Assembly: GCA_024235635.1 (NCBI GenBank)
Contig: JACKMA010000001.1
Span: 992,001-1,056,000 of the forward strand
DNA from: Zoogloeaceae bacterium
GTDB taxonomy: Bacteria; Pseudomonadota; Gammaproteobacteria; Burkholderiales; Rhodocyclaceae
Reading direction: 5' to 3'
Length of the DNA: 64,000 nucleotides
Positions 8,543-17,440 of the stretch are shown one piece after another. The position numbers were made by a program, and so were the translations under genes. Below the pieces are notes generated by a model. That model was given only the letters and a program-made list of their open reading frames with translations, did no database searches and was not told the DNA's origin. Position 1 is the stretch's first letter, and each line of letters opens with the position of its first letter.

Positions 8543-9640
8543 TCAGGCCAGCGTGGACTTCAGCGCGCGGATGAAGATCTCGTTCTCCTCCGGCAGCCCG
8601 ATCGACACACGCAGCCAGTCAGTCAGGCCGTAGCCCCCGATCGGGCGCACGATGACGCCGCGCTCGAGCAGGCGTCGGTTGACGTCGGCGGCGTCGCGCA
8701 GCCGTACCGTCACGAAGTTGCCAGCCGACGGGATCCAATCAAGTCCGAGCGCATCGAACGCCGCCAGCACCTGTGTCATGCCGCGCCGGTTGAGATCTGC
8801 ACTGCGCAGGATGAACTCGTCGTCGGCCAGCGCCGCGGTCGCCGCCGCCAACCCGACCAGACTGACGTTGAAGGGCTGGCGCACGCGGTTCATCAGATCG
8901 ATCACGTCCGGGCTGCCGATGCCATAGCCGACGCGCAGTCCGGCCAGCCCGTAGGCCTTCGAGAAGGTCCGCGTGACGAGCAGATTGGGGAATCGATCGA
9001 GCCAGGACAGGCTGTCGTAGCGTTGGCCCTCGTCGAGGTATTCGGTGTAGGCCTCGTCGAGCACCACCAGCACCTCGGGTGGCACGTCGGCGAGGAAGCC
9101 CAGCAGCCGATCGCCCTCGACGAAAGTGCCGGTGGGGTTGTTCGGATTCGCGATGAACACCACCCGCGTACGCGCACCGATCGCCTCACGCATGCGCGCC
9201 AGGTCGTGACCGAATTCGGTGGCCGGCACCGCAATCCCGGTGGCGCCGACCGCCTGGGTCGACAGCGGATAGACCGCGAATCCGTATTGTGAATAGACCG
9301 CCTCGGTGCCGGGGCCGAGAAACGCCCGGGCTGCGAGATCGAGCACGTCATTGGAGCCGTTGCCGAGCACGATGCGCTCGGGTGCGATAGCGGTTCGCGC
9401 GGACAGCGCCGCCTTCAGCTCGAAGCCGTTGCCGTCCGGATAGCGACCAATCTCGTTGCAGCAGCCGACCATCGCCTCGCGGGCGCGCGGGCTCATGCCG
9501 AGCGGGTTCTCATTGGACGCCAGCTTGACGATGCCGGACGGCGTCAGCCCCAGTTCCCGGGCCAGTTCGGTGATCGGCTTGCCCGGTTGGTAGGGCGAGA
9601 TCGAGCGTATGTGACGTGGTGCGCCGTGGCTGGGATCCAT
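8543..9640 (-). CDS. hisC: Histidinol-phosphate / aromatic aminotransferase
   Basis: PLP-dependent class I/II aminotransferase. The 365 residues show NENPLGMSPRA, the PNNPTGTFVEGD segment, VVLDEAYTEY and the PLP-lysine motif TRTFSKAYGLAGLRVGYG. The start at 9640 is backed by a near-perfect AGGAGG seven bases upstream. A copy placed between pheA and tyrA usually acts in Phe/Tyr transamination (HisC2-like), possibly in addition to histidinol phosphate; the sequence alone does not settle this. It sits 23 bases after pheA. Confidence 0.92.
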   Translation of the reverse strand: MDPSHGAPRHIRSISPYQPGKPITELARELGLTPSGIVKLASNENPLGMSPRAREAMVGCCNEIGRYPDGNGFELKAALSARTAIAPERIVLGNGSNDVLDLAARAFLGPGTEAVYSQYGFAVYPLSTQAVGATGIAVPATEFGHDLARMREAIGARTRVVFIANPNNPTGTFVEGDRLLGFLADVPPEVLVVLDEAYTEYLDEGQRYDSLSWLDRFPNLLVTRTFSKAYGLAGLRVGYGIGSPDVIDLMNRVRQPFNVSLVGLAAATAALADDEFILRSADLNRRGMTQVLAAFDALGLDWIPSAGNFVTVRLRDAADVNRRLLERGVIVRPIGGYGLTDWLRVSIGLPEENEIFIRALKSTLA

Positions 9641-9663
9641 ATTTCCTCCTGGGATATCCGGAC

Positions 9664-10731
9664 TCACAGTGCGGCGACCGGATAGGAGCCGAGAATCTTG
9701 ACGAAGGCGGCCCGTTCGTTCAGTTCGTCCAGGGCGGCGACCACCTGCGGATCCTCGCGATGACCGAGGAAGTCGACGTAGAAGACGTACTCCCACAGGC
9801 CTCCCCGGGCCGGGCGCGACTGCAGCTTGGTCATGTCCACGCCGTGCCGCGCGAGGGGCTCGAGCAGGTCGTGCATCGCACCGGGGCGGTTGCGCGCCGA
9901 CAGCACCAGCGAGGTCTTGTCCTTGCCCGACGGCCCGGCATCGTGACGGGCGATCACCAGGAAACGGGTCGTGTTGTTAGGGTCGTCCTCGATGTTCGAG
10001 GCGAGGGCATTGAGCCCGTACAGTTCGCCGGCGGCATCGCCGGCGATGGCGCAGGATTCGCTGTCTTCGGCCGCCAGTCGCGCCGCTTCGGCATTGCTCG
10101 CAACCGGGATCCGGGGCAGGTGGGCCAGGTTGCGATTGAGCCACTCGTGGCACTGGGCCAGAGATTGCGCGTGCGAATACAGGCGCTTGGCCGCGCCGAT
10201 GCCGTCGGCCTTCGACAATAGATGCTGATGGATGCGCAGCTTGACCTCGCCGCAGACGCGAACCGGATTGGCCAGCAGCAGGTCGAGCGTGCCGCCGACC
10301 GCACCTTCCGTGGTGTTCTCGACCGGCACGACACCGTAATCGGCATTGCCGCACTCGACCAGACGAAACACTTCGTCGATCGTGCCGACCGGCGTGAAGC
10401 TCGGCGCCGATCCGAAATGCTTGCGCGACGCACTTTCGGAAAAGGTGCCGGCGGGTCCGAGATAGGCAACCGTCAGCGGCTGCTCGAGGGCCAGGCAATA
10501 CGACATGATCTCGCGGAACACGCGCTGCACGGCATCGCCCGCGAGCGGGCCGGGATTGACCTCGGCGAGCCGGCGCAGCACCTGCGCCTCGCGCTCGGGG
10601 CGGTAGATGTTGCCGTGCTTGATCTCGCCGATGCGCTGGGCACAGCGCGCCCGCTCGGAGAGGCGGGCGAGCATTTCCTCGTCCAGCTCGTCGATACGCT
10701 TGCGCAGCTTAAGCAGTTCGTCGTCACTCAT
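9664..10731 (-). CDS. pheA: Bifunctional chorismate mutase/prephenate dehydratase (P-protein)
   Basis: Converts chorismate to prephenate and then phenylpyruvate. The 355 residues hold an AroQ chorismate mutase (about 1-85, beginning LLKLRKRIDELDEEMLARLS), a prephenate dehydratase (about 95-270, YLGPAGTFSESA and PVENTTEGAVGGTLDLL) and a C-terminal ACT domain for phenylalanine feedback. The ACT carries RPGAMHDLLEPLARHGVDM and a QSRP version of the usual ESRP motif. The ATG giving MSDDELLKL is chosen because the family starts there. An orphan -10-like TACAAT lies about 105 bases upstream with no convincing -35. The gene lies straight after gyrA with no serC between. Confidence 0.95.
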   Translation of the reverse strand: MSDDELLKLRKRIDELDEEMLARLSERARCAQRIGEIKHGNIYRPEREAQVLRRLAEVNPGPLAGDAVQRVFREIMSYCLALEQPLTVAYLGPAGTFSESASRKHFGSAPSFTPVGTIDEVFRLVECGNADYGVVPVENTTEGAVGGTLDLLLANPVRVCGEVKLRIHQHLLSKADGIGAAKRLYSHAQSLAQCHEWLNRNLAHLPRIPVASNAEAARLAAEDSESCAIAGDAAGELYGLNALASNIEDDPNNTTRFLVIARHDAGPSGKDKTSLVLSARNRPGAMHDLLEPLARHGVDMTKLQSRPARGGLWEYVFYVDFLGHREDPQVVAALDELNERAAFVKILGSYPVAAL

Positions 10732-10891
10732 CCCTGGATCTCCGTACCGCAGACCGGCCGTTCGTGCCCGCCGTCGGCATCGCACCATGCCGCCCGTGCC
10801 CGCGACCGGCATGCGAACGTCGTCGCCCGGCTTCGAATTGTAGATCGCGCCCGCAGCCGGGCGGGGCATCGCCGGCAAACCCGCCTTCCGA

Positions 10892-13516
10892 TCATTCGTC
10901 GGCGCCCGGCCCGTCGCCGCCCTCTGCGCCGTCGGCGCCGCCTTCGGTGGGAGACGCGGGATCGTCGGCGATCAGCACGTCGTCATCGGACTCGGCCACC
11001 TTCTCGATACCGGCCAGATGGGTTCCTTCGGCGAGCGCGATCAAGGTCACGCCCTGGGTGGAGCGACCCATCTCGCGGATGTCGGCGACGCGGGTACGAA
11101 TCAGTACCCCGCCCGAGGAGATCAGCATCACCTCGTCACTGGGCTGCACCAGTGCCGCACCGACCAGGCCGCCATTGCGCTCCGAGGTCTGGATCGCGAT
11201 CATGCCCTTGGTGCCGCGACCGTGACGCGTGTATTCGGCCACCGGCGTGCGCTTGCCGAAGCCGTTGCGGGTGACGGTCAGCACCGACCAATCCTCGTCC
11301 TGGGCCACCAGCATCGCAATCACGCGCTGGTCGTCCTCGATCGTCATGCCGCGCACGCCGCGCGCCTCGCGCCCCATCGGCCGCACATCGCCTTCGGCGA
11401 AGCGGACCGCCTTGCCGGCATCGGAGAACAGCATGACGTCGCTGGCGCCGTCGGTGATCGCGACACCGATCAGGTGGTCGCCGTCGTCGAGATTGACCGC
11501 GATGATGCCGGCCTTGCGCGGATTGGCGAAGGCGGTGAGCGCGGTCTTCTTGACCGTTCCCAGCGACGTTGCCATGAATACGTAGTGGTCTTCGTCGAAT
11601 TCCTGCACCGGCAACACCGCGGTGATCTTCTCCCCTTCCATCAGCGGGAACAGGTTGACGATCGGCTTGCCGCGGGAATTGCGCGTCCCCTCCGGCACCT
11701 CGTACACCTTAAGCCAGTAGGCGCGGCCGCGGTTCGAGAAGCAAAGGATGGTGTCGTGGGTGTTGGCGACGAACAGGCGGTCGATGAAATCCTCCTCCTT
11801 CATCGACGTCGCCTGCTTGCCGCGCCCGCCACGGCGCTGCGCGCGATAGTCGGCCAACGGCTGGCGCTTGAAGTAACCCGAATGCGACAGCGTGACCACC
11901 ATGTCTTCCGGCGCGATCAGGTCCTCGATGTTGATCTCGGCGGTATTCATGACGATCTCGGAGCGCCGCGGATCGCCGTACTGATTGCGGATCGCGGTCA
12001 GTTCCTCGCTGATGATCGCGGTGATGCGCTCGGGCTTTGCGAGGATGTCGAGCAGGTCGGTGATCAGTGCCATCACCTCGCGGTACTCGTCGACGATCTT
12101 GTCCTGCTCGAGACCGGTCAGGCGCTGCAGGCGCAGTTCCAGGATGGCTTGCGCCTGGACGTCGGACAGCCGGTAGCCCTGCGCCTGCAGGCCGTATTCC
12201 GACAGCAGCCCGTCGGGACGAAAGCGCTCGGAACTGGCGCGCGAGAGCAACTCCTCGACCAGTGGCGAGCGCCATTCCCGGGCCATCAGTTCGCGCTTGG
12301 CGTCCGGCGGCGTCGCCGCCGCCTTGATCAACGCGATGATCTCGTCGACGTTCGACAGTGCGACCGCGAGGCCTTCGAGGATGTGGCCGCGTTCCCTCGC
12401 CTTGCGCAACTCGTGGACGGTGCGACGGGTGACCACTTCGCGCCGGTGCGCGAGGAAGCATTCGAGCATCTGCTTGAGGTTCAGCAGTCGCGGCTTGCCG
12501 TCCACCAGCGCAACCATGTTCATGCCGAAGCTGTCCTGCAACTGGGTCTGCTTGAACAGCTTGTTGAGCACGACCTCGGCGACTTCGCCGCGCTTCAGTT
12601 CGACCACGACGCGCATGCCGGACTTGTCCGACTCATCGCGAATCTCGCTGATGCCGTCGATGCGCTTGTCGTTGACCAGTTCGGCCATCTTTTCGAGCAA
12701 GGTGCGCTTGTTGACCTGATAGGGCAGCTCATCGACGATGATCGCCTGTCGGTTGCCCTTTTCGAGATCCTCGAAATGGGTTCGCGCGCGCATCACCACA
12801 CGACCACGACCGGTGCGATAGCCCTCGTGTACACCATGTAGACCGTAGATGTGCGCCGCGGTCGGGAAGTCCGGCGCCTTGACGGTCCGGATCAGGTCCT
12901 CGATGTCGGTGGACGGGTCGGCCAGCAACTGCAGGCAGGCATCGACGACTTCCATCAGGTTATGCGGCGGAATGTTGGTGGCCATGCCGACCGCGATACC
13001 GGACGAGCCGTTGATCAGCAGGTTGGGCACCCGGGTGGGCAGCACCGTCGGCTCGAGTTCCTTGCCGTCGTAGTTGGGCTGGAAATCGATCGTTTCCTTG
13101 TCGATGTCCGCCAGCAACTCCGACGAGATGCGCTCCAGCCGGCACTCGGTGTAGCGCATCGCCGCAGCGTTGTCGCCGTCGATCGAGCCGAAATTGCCCT
13201 GGCCGTCGACCAGCATGTAGCGCAGCGAGAAATCCTGCGCCATTCTTACCAGCGTGTCATAGATTGCGGAATCGCCGTGCGGGTGGTACTTACCCATCAC
13301 GTCACCAACCACCCGCGCGCACTTTACGTATGGACGATTCCACGCATTGTTGGCCTCGTGCATCGCGAACAGCACGCGACGATGCACAGGCTTGAGCCCG
13401 TCCCGGGCATCGGGCAGGGCCCGACCTACGATCACGCTCATCGCGTAGTCGAGGTAGGAGTGCCGCATCTCGTCCTCAAGACTGATCGGCAGGGTCTCTT
13501 TGGCGAATGCGTTCAT
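10892..13516 (-). CDS. gyrA: DNA gyrase subunit A
   Basis: Breaks and rejoins DNA in the gyrase tetramer. The 874 residues match the family: MNAFAKETLPISLEDEMRHSYLDY, the quinolone-determining stretch GKYHPHGDSAIYDTLVRMAQ with wild-type Ser (E. coli 83) and Asp (87), the catalytic tyrosine in AMRYTECRL, and the GyrA box QRRGGRGK at the head of the C-terminal beta-pinwheel. The tail is acidic (SPTEGGADGAEGGDGPGADE). The start at 13516 has a GGAG about 8 bases upstream. It reads away from the OmpA-like gene across a 231-base shared upstream region. Confidence 0.97.
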   Translation of the reverse strand: MNAFAKETLPISLEDEMRHSYLDYAMSVIVGRALPDARDGLKPVHRRVLFAMHEANNAWNRPYVKCARVVGDVMGKYHPHGDSAIYDTLVRMAQDFSLRYMLVDGQGNFGSIDGDNAAAMRYTECRLERISSELLADIDKETIDFQPNYDGKELEPTVLPTRVPNLLINGSSGIAVGMATNIPPHNLMEVVDACLQLLADPSTDIEDLIRTVKAPDFPTAAHIYGLHGVHEGYRTGRGRVVMRARTHFEDLEKGNRQAIIVDELPYQVNKRTLLEKMAELVNDKRIDGISEIRDESDKSGMRVVVELKRGEVAEVVLNKLFKQTQLQDSFGMNMVALVDGKPRLLNLKQMLECFLAHRREVVTRRTVHELRKARERGHILEGLAVALSNVDEIIALIKAAATPPDAKRELMAREWRSPLVEELLSRASSERFRPDGLLSEYGLQAQGYRLSDVQAQAILELRLQRLTGLEQDKIVDEYREVMALITDLLDILAKPERITAIISEELTAIRNQYGDPRRSEIVMNTAEINIEDLIAPEDMVVTLSHSGYFKRQPLADYRAQRRGGRGKQATSMKEEDFIDRLFVANTHDTILCFSNRGRAYWLKVYEVPEGTRNSRGKPIVNLFPLMEGEKITAVLPVQEFDEDHYVFMATSLGTVKKTALTAFANPRKAGIIAVNLDDGDHLIGVAITDGASDVMLFSDAGKAVRFAEGDVRPMGREARGVRGMTIEDDQRVIAMLVAQDEDWSVLTVTRNGFGKRTPVAEYTRHGRGTKGMIAIQTSERNGGLVGAALVQPSDEVMLISSGGVLIRTRVADIREMGRSTQGVTLIALAEGTHLAGIEKVAESDDDVLIADDPASPTEGGADGAEGGDGPGADE

Positions 13517-13600
13517 GGGCTCCGGAACTGGCGCGAACTGGCTGGGACAAAACGACAAATAATATCACGGCAGTTGACAACGAAGCCCCCACTGCAGCGT

Positions 13601-13636
13601 TGGCGCCACGCAACACCAATGGCGCCAGTGCAACAC
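13601..13636. repeat. Tandem direct repeat in the gyrA/ompA-like intergenic region
   Basis: Two near-identical units, TGGCGCCACGCAACAC at 13601-13616 and TGGCGCCAGTGCAACAC at 13620-13636, repeat with a period of 19 bases. Each starts with the 8-bp palindrome TGGCGCCA. They end 12 bases upstream of the candidate -35 of the OmpA-like gene. A regulator site is possible; no factor can be named. Confidence 0.6.
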
Positions 13637-13648
13637 TTTGTACAATCG

Positions 13649-13677
13649 TTGTTGCGCAGCTTGGCGTATGCTTAAAT
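13649..13677 (+). promoter_or_regulatory. Candidate sigma-70 promoter of the OmpA-like gene
   Basis: TTGTTG (13649-13654) and TTAAAT (13672-13677) are separated by 17 bases. A start about 7 bases downstream would give a leader of about 64 bases that ends in a strong GAGGAGG at 13734-13740, seven bases before the GTG start. The region is AT-rich compared with the rest of the window. Confidence 0.55.
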
Positions 13678-13747
13678 CGTGATACGACACAACGTACGCC
13701 ATATAAGGCGTTTTCAAGAAAGTAACTCGCTCTGAGGAGGATTCGTC

Positions 13748-14479
13748 GTGAATCTGAAGCGTCTGGCAGTTTTCGCTGCTGTTGCTGGTACTTCCGTACT
13801 TTCCATCTCCACTGCCCAGGCCGCCGATGTGATGGTTGATGGCAAGGGTGAAATTCCCTATGTCATCGATGGCCGCAAGGTCGTCGCTCGTAGCGGCTCG
13901 GGTCTGTGCTGGCGCACCGGCTACTGGAGCCCGGCTGCAGCCTCGACCGCGATGGCTGGTGAATTCCCCGCAGGTTGCGCCTGCGACGGCGACATCGTGC
14001 CGAAGGACAAGTGCGAAGCGCCCAAGCCGATGGCGGCCGCCCCGGCTCCGATGCCGGCACCGGCACCCGCCCCGGCTCCGGCCCCTGCACCGGTACCGAA
14101 GGCGGTCAGCCTGGGCGCCACCGCACAATTCGATTTCGACAAGTCGGTGCTCAAGCCGGAAGGCAAGGCAGCGATCGACGCCGAGGTGGTCAACCGCCTG
14201 GGCGGCCTGTCCAGCATCAAGTCGGTCACCGTCTCCGGCCACGCCGACCGCATCGGCAATGCCCAGTACAACCAGAAGCTCTCCGAGAAGCGTGCCGAGG
14301 TGGTCAAGTCCTACCTGATCGGGCAGGGCGTCGATGCCAGCCTGATCGAGACCTTCGGCTACGGCAAGACCCAGCCGGTGCCGGGCGTTTCCTGCGGCAA
14401 GATGTCGCGCAAGAAGCTGATCGAGTGCCTCGGCCCGAACCGTCGTGCCGTCGTCGATGTCAAGGGCATGAGCAACTAA
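13748..14479 (+). CDS. OmpA-family peptidoglycan-binding protein (first copy)
   Basis: A 243-residue exported protein. It has a signal peptide (VFAAVAGTSVLSISTAQA, cleaved near residue 25) and a short module with YVIDGRKVVARSGSGLCWRT and GYWSPAAAST. A Pro-Ala hinge follows at about residues 95-118, then a C-terminal OmpA domain. That domain carries the peptidoglycan-contact pattern SGHADRIGNAQYNQKLSEKR, with Asp and Arg in place, and FGYGKTQPV. No beta-barrel precedes it, so it probably tethers to murein through the OmpA domain while the N-terminal module does something else. Start is GTG with a perfect GAGGAGG. It ends at a strong intrinsic terminator. A paralogue with the same layout lies at 15969-16709. 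Confidence 0.9.
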   Translation: MNLKRLAVFAAVAGTSVLSISTAQAADVMVDGKGEIPYVIDGRKVVARSGSGLCWRTGYWSPAAASTAMAGEFPAGCACDGDIVPKDKCEAPKPMAAAPAPMPAPAPAPAPAPAPVPKAVSLGATAQFDFDKSVLKPEGKAAIDAEVVNRLGGLSSIKSVTVSGHADRIGNAQYNQKLSEKRAEVVKSYLIGQGVDASLIETFGYGKTQPVPGVSCGKMSRKKLIECLGPNRRAVVDVKGMSN

Positions 14480-14500
14480 GCCCCCCTCGCCGGCATGTCG

Positions 14501-14534
14501 CGAAACCCCGCCCTGCGCGGGGTTTCGTCTTTTT
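14501..14534 (+). terminator. Rho-independent terminator after the OmpA-like gene
   Basis: An 11-bp perfect stem (CGAAACCCCGC/GCGGGGTTTCG) with a CCTGC loop is followed by TCTTTTT. It starts 21 bases after the stop codon at 14479, so the OmpA-like gene is probably monocistronic and highly expressed. Confidence 0.92.
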
Positions 14535-14586
14535 GGCGCTACCATTTGGCGATCTTTGCAACGATCGTACGCCGAGGAGGCCATCG

Positions 14587-15912
14587 ATGACCGAACGTGT
14601 CGACCTGCTGTTGCGTCCGCGCTGGTTGATCCGGGTCGAGCCCGACTGCACGCCGCTCGCCGGCCATGCGCTGGCGGTCCGGAACGGAAGGATCGTCGCC
14701 GTGGTGCCGGCCGACGAGGCCCGTGAACGATTCGTCGCGGATCGCGTCGAGGACCTGCCCGAGCACGTGCTGATGCCCGGCATGGTCAATGCGCACTGCC
14801 ATGCGGCGATGAACCTGTTGCGCGGACTCGGCGACGATCTGGCGCTGATGGACTGGCTCAATCAGGCGATCTGGCCCGCCGAAGGCAGGCATGTATCAGC
14901 CGACTTCGTGCGCGACGGCACGACCCTGGCAGCAGCCGAGATGTTGCGTGGCGGCATCACCACATTCAATGACATGTATTTCTTCCCCGAGGCGGCCGCG
15001 ACCGCGGTCGACCGCACCGGCATCCGCGCACTGCTCGGCGTCGTCGTCATCGAATTCGCGTCCGCCTATGCCAGCGGGCCCGACGACTACCTGGGGAAGG
15101 GCCTGGCCGCCCGCGACAGCTGGAAGGATCACCCGCGCATCACCTTCGCGATCGCACCGCACGCACCCTACACCGTCTCGGACGAGAGCTTCGAACGGGT
15201 CCGCAACCTGGCCGACGAACTCGATCTGACCGTCCATCTGCACGTCCACGAGACCCGGCATGAAGTCGAGGTGTCGCTGGCCGAGCACGGCGAGCGTCCG
15301 CTCGCGCGCCTCGCGCGCCTCGGCCTGATGTCGTCGAATCTGCTGGCGGTGCACTCGGTCCATTTGAATCCAGGCGAGATCGAGGCGATGGCGCGCCACG
15401 GCGTGCGGGTCGCCCACTGCCCGTCGTCGAACATGAAGCTCGCCAGCGGCGCCGCGCCGATCGCACCCCTGCTCGACGCGGGGGTCACGGTCGGACTCGG
15501 CACCGATGGCGCCGCCAGCAACAACCGGCTCGACCTGTTCATGGAGATGCGCGAGGCGGCGCTGCTGGCCAAGCTCAGCAGCCTCGACGCCACGGCGCTG
15601 GGCGCCCATCAGGCGCTGACGATGGCGACGCTGGGCGGCGCCCGGGCGATCGGACTGGACCACGAGATCGGCTCGCTGACAGTCGGCAAATGGGCCGACC
15701 TGTGTGCCGTGGACTTCGATTCGGTCGACCTCGCGCCGTGCTTCGATCCGGTCTCCCACCTGGTCTATGTCGCCGGCCGCGAACACGTCAGCCACGTCTG
15801 GGTCGGCGGCCGCCTGGTTGCCCGCGAGCGCCGGTTGGTGGACGTCGAAGATGGCGAATTGATGGCGATTTCCGCGCTATGGCAGAATAGGATCGAGCAG
15901 CAGGCGCATTAG
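14587..15912 (+). CDS. TRZ/ATZ-family amidohydrolase (MTA/SAH deaminase-like)
   Basis: A 441-residue metal-dependent deaminase of the amidohydrolase superfamily. The metal and catalytic set is complete: VNAHCHAAMNLLRG (HxH), HLHVHETRHEVE (His), the HSVHL histidine, and GTDGAASNNRLDLF (Asp). Similar proteins are annotated as 5'-methylthioadenosine/S-adenosylhomocysteine deaminases; others in the family attack guanine or chlorinated triazines, so the substrate is inferred. The start at 14587 follows GAGGAGG by 6 bases. It is placed between two OmpA-like paralogues and just before ubiG. UbiG releases S-adenosylhomocysteine, which would fit an SAH-salvage role. Confidence 0.85.
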   Translation: MTERVDLLLRPRWLIRVEPDCTPLAGHALAVRNGRIVAVVPADEARERFVADRVEDLPEHVLMPGMVNAHCHAAMNLLRGLGDDLALMDWLNQAIWPAEGRHVSADFVRDGTTLAAAEMLRGGITTFNDMYFFPEAAATAVDRTGIRALLGVVVIEFASAYASGPDDYLGKGLAARDSWKDHPRITFAIAPHAPYTVSDESFERVRNLADELDLTVHLHVHETRHEVEVSLAEHGERPLARLARLGLMSSNLLAVHSVHLNPGEIEAMARHGVRVAHCPSSNMKLASGAAPIAPLLDAGVTVGLGTDGAASNNRLDLFMEMREAALLAKLSSLDATALGAHQALTMATLGGARAIGLDHEIGSLTVGKWADLCAVDFDSVDLAPCFDPVSHLVYVAGREHVSHVWVGGRLVARERRLVDVEDGELMAISALWQNRIEQQAH

Positions 15913-15968
15913 CCTCGCGCCCGTCTCCCCTGCTCCCCGAAGTCCTCCCGGCGCGAACGAGTTCCGAC

Positions 15969-16709
15969 ATGCCTTTTCCCTTTACGCGCGGCCGCCAGTT
16001 CCTGCAGTTTGCTCTGGGCCTGTTTCTGGCAGGCGCTGCGGCAGCGGCGGGCGCCGCCGACGAAGCCCTGCCCTATGTCGTCGACGGTGCCGGGCAGCCG
16101 ACCCGCAGCGCGGCCGGGCTGTGCTGGCGGACTGGTCACTGGAGCCCGGCGGCGGCCCGCGGCACCCCGTTCGACGGCAAGCCGGTAGCCTGCACCTGCG
16201 AGCCGGAACTGGTCGCGAAGTCGGACTGCGACACGCCGCCCGAACCGACGCCGTTGCCGCCTCCCTTGCCGGTGGCCGAGCAGACCGCGGCACCGCCCGA
16301 GGTGCGCGAGATCGTCGGCCCGACGAAGGTCAAACTGTCGGCCGAAGCCCGTTTCCGCTTCGGCACCTCGGTGCTCGAGGACGAGTCGCGGGCGCGGCTC
16401 GACGAACTCGCCAGGGAACTCGAGGGCATCGATCTCGAAGTCGTGCTCGCGGTCGGCCATGCCGATCGGATCGGAAGCGAGCGCTACAACCAGGAGATCT
16501 CCGAGAAGCGGGCGGCCGAGATCAAGGCCTACCTGATCGGCCGCGGGGTCCCGGCCAACCGCATCTACACCGAAGGCAAGGGTGAAAAGCAGCCGACCCA
16601 TCTCGGCGATTGCGAAGGCATGGGGCGCGAGCATCGTCGCAACCACCGCCTGATCGAATGCCTCGCGGCCGACCGTCGGGTCGAGATCGAAGTGATCGGC
16701 GTGCGCTGA
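15969..16709 (+). CDS. OmpA-family protein, second copy
   Basis: A 246-residue paralogue of the protein at 13748. It has the same order: signal peptide (LQFALGLFLAGAAAAAGAAD), the module YVVDGAGQPTRSAAGLCWRT with GHWSPAAARG, a short proline linker (PEPTPLPPPLP), and an OmpA domain with VGHADRIGSERYNQEISEKR and the Asp/Arg murein contacts. Near the end lies a Cys pair spaced as in the first copy (GDCEGMG and LIECLAADRR), probably a disulfide. The hinge is shorter and the N-terminal module has diverged. It ends 27 bases before the chosen ubiG start. Confidence 0.88.
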   Translation: MPFPFTRGRQFLQFALGLFLAGAAAAAGAADEALPYVVDGAGQPTRSAAGLCWRTGHWSPAAARGTPFDGKPVACTCEPELVAKSDCDTPPEPTPLPPPLPVAEQTAAPPEVREIVGPTKVKLSAEARFRFGTSVLEDESRARLDELARELEGIDLEVVLAVGHADRIGSERYNQEISEKRAAEIKAYLIGRGVPANRIYTEGKGEKQPTHLGDCEGMGREHRRNHRLIECLAADRRVEIEVIGVR

Positions 16710-16736
16710 GCCACCGCCATGAATCAGGAGAGCACG

Positions 16737-17432
16737 ATGAACGCCGACCCGGTCGAGCTGCAGAAATTCAGCGATCTGGCCCACCGCTGGTGGGACCCGA
16801 CCTCGGAATTCCGCCCACTCCACGAGATCAATCCGCTGCGCGTCGACTGGATCGACGGTCTCGCGCCGCTGGCCGGCAAGGTGGTCATCGACGTCGGCTG
16901 CGGCGGCGGCATCCTGGCCGAGGCGATGGCCGCGAAGGGTGCCCGAGTGACCGGCATCGACCTCTCCGAGAAGGCCTTGTCGGTCGCCCGGCTGCACCTG
17001 TTCGAAAGTGGCCTCGAGGTCGCGTACGAACACCACAGCGCCGAGCAGATGGCCGAGACCCATCCGGCCGGGTTCGACGTCGTCACCTGCCTCGAGATGC
17101 TCGAACACGTACCCGATCCGGCGAGCATCGTCGCCGCCTGCGCAAAGCTCGTGAAACCCGGCGGCCAGGTGTTCTTCTCGACCCTGAACCGAAATCCCAA
17201 GGCCTATCTGCTTGCAGTCATCGGCGCCGAATACGTGCTCGGCATGCTGCCCAGGGGCACCCACGACTACGCCAAGTTCATCAAACCGTCGGAACTCGCG
17301 CGCTTCTGCCGCCAGGCCGGTCTCGATGTGGCCGGCTACCGGGGTCTCGAATACAACCCGCTGAGCAAGACCTACGCCCTCAGCGACAACGTGGACGTCA
17401 ATTATCTGGTCCACGCGCAGCGCGACACCTGA
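16737..17432 (+). CDS. ubiG: Ubiquinone biosynthesis O-methyltransferase UbiG
   Basis: SAM-dependent enzyme doing both O-methylations of the ubiquinone ring. The 231 residues begin with the family segment KFSDLAHRWWDPTSEFRPLH, then the SAM loop VIDVGCGGGILAEAMA, GIDLSEKAL, and VTCLEMLEHVPDP. The ATG at 16737 has AGGAG six bases upstream; another ATG at 16719 would add six residues but has no ribosome site. It is followed 8 bases later by gph, the same pairing as in many betaproteobacteria. Confidence 0.95.
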   Translation: MNADPVELQKFSDLAHRWWDPTSEFRPLHEINPLRVDWIDGLAPLAGKVVIDVGCGGGILAEAMAAKGARVTGIDLSEKALSVARLHLFESGLEVAYEHHSAEQMAETHPAGFDVVTCLEMLEHVPDPASIVAACAKLVKPGGQVFFSTLNRNPKAYLLAVIGAEYVLGMLPRGTHDYAKFIKPSELARFCRQAGLDVAGYRGLEYNPLSKTYALSDNVDVNYLVHAQRDT

Positions 17433-17440
17433 GGCCCGGG

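Noticed and set aside
10837..10842. Possible pheA promoter (-10 TACAAT, minus strand)
   Set aside because: No -35 hexamer with acceptable match lies 16-18 bases upstream; too weak to call on its own.
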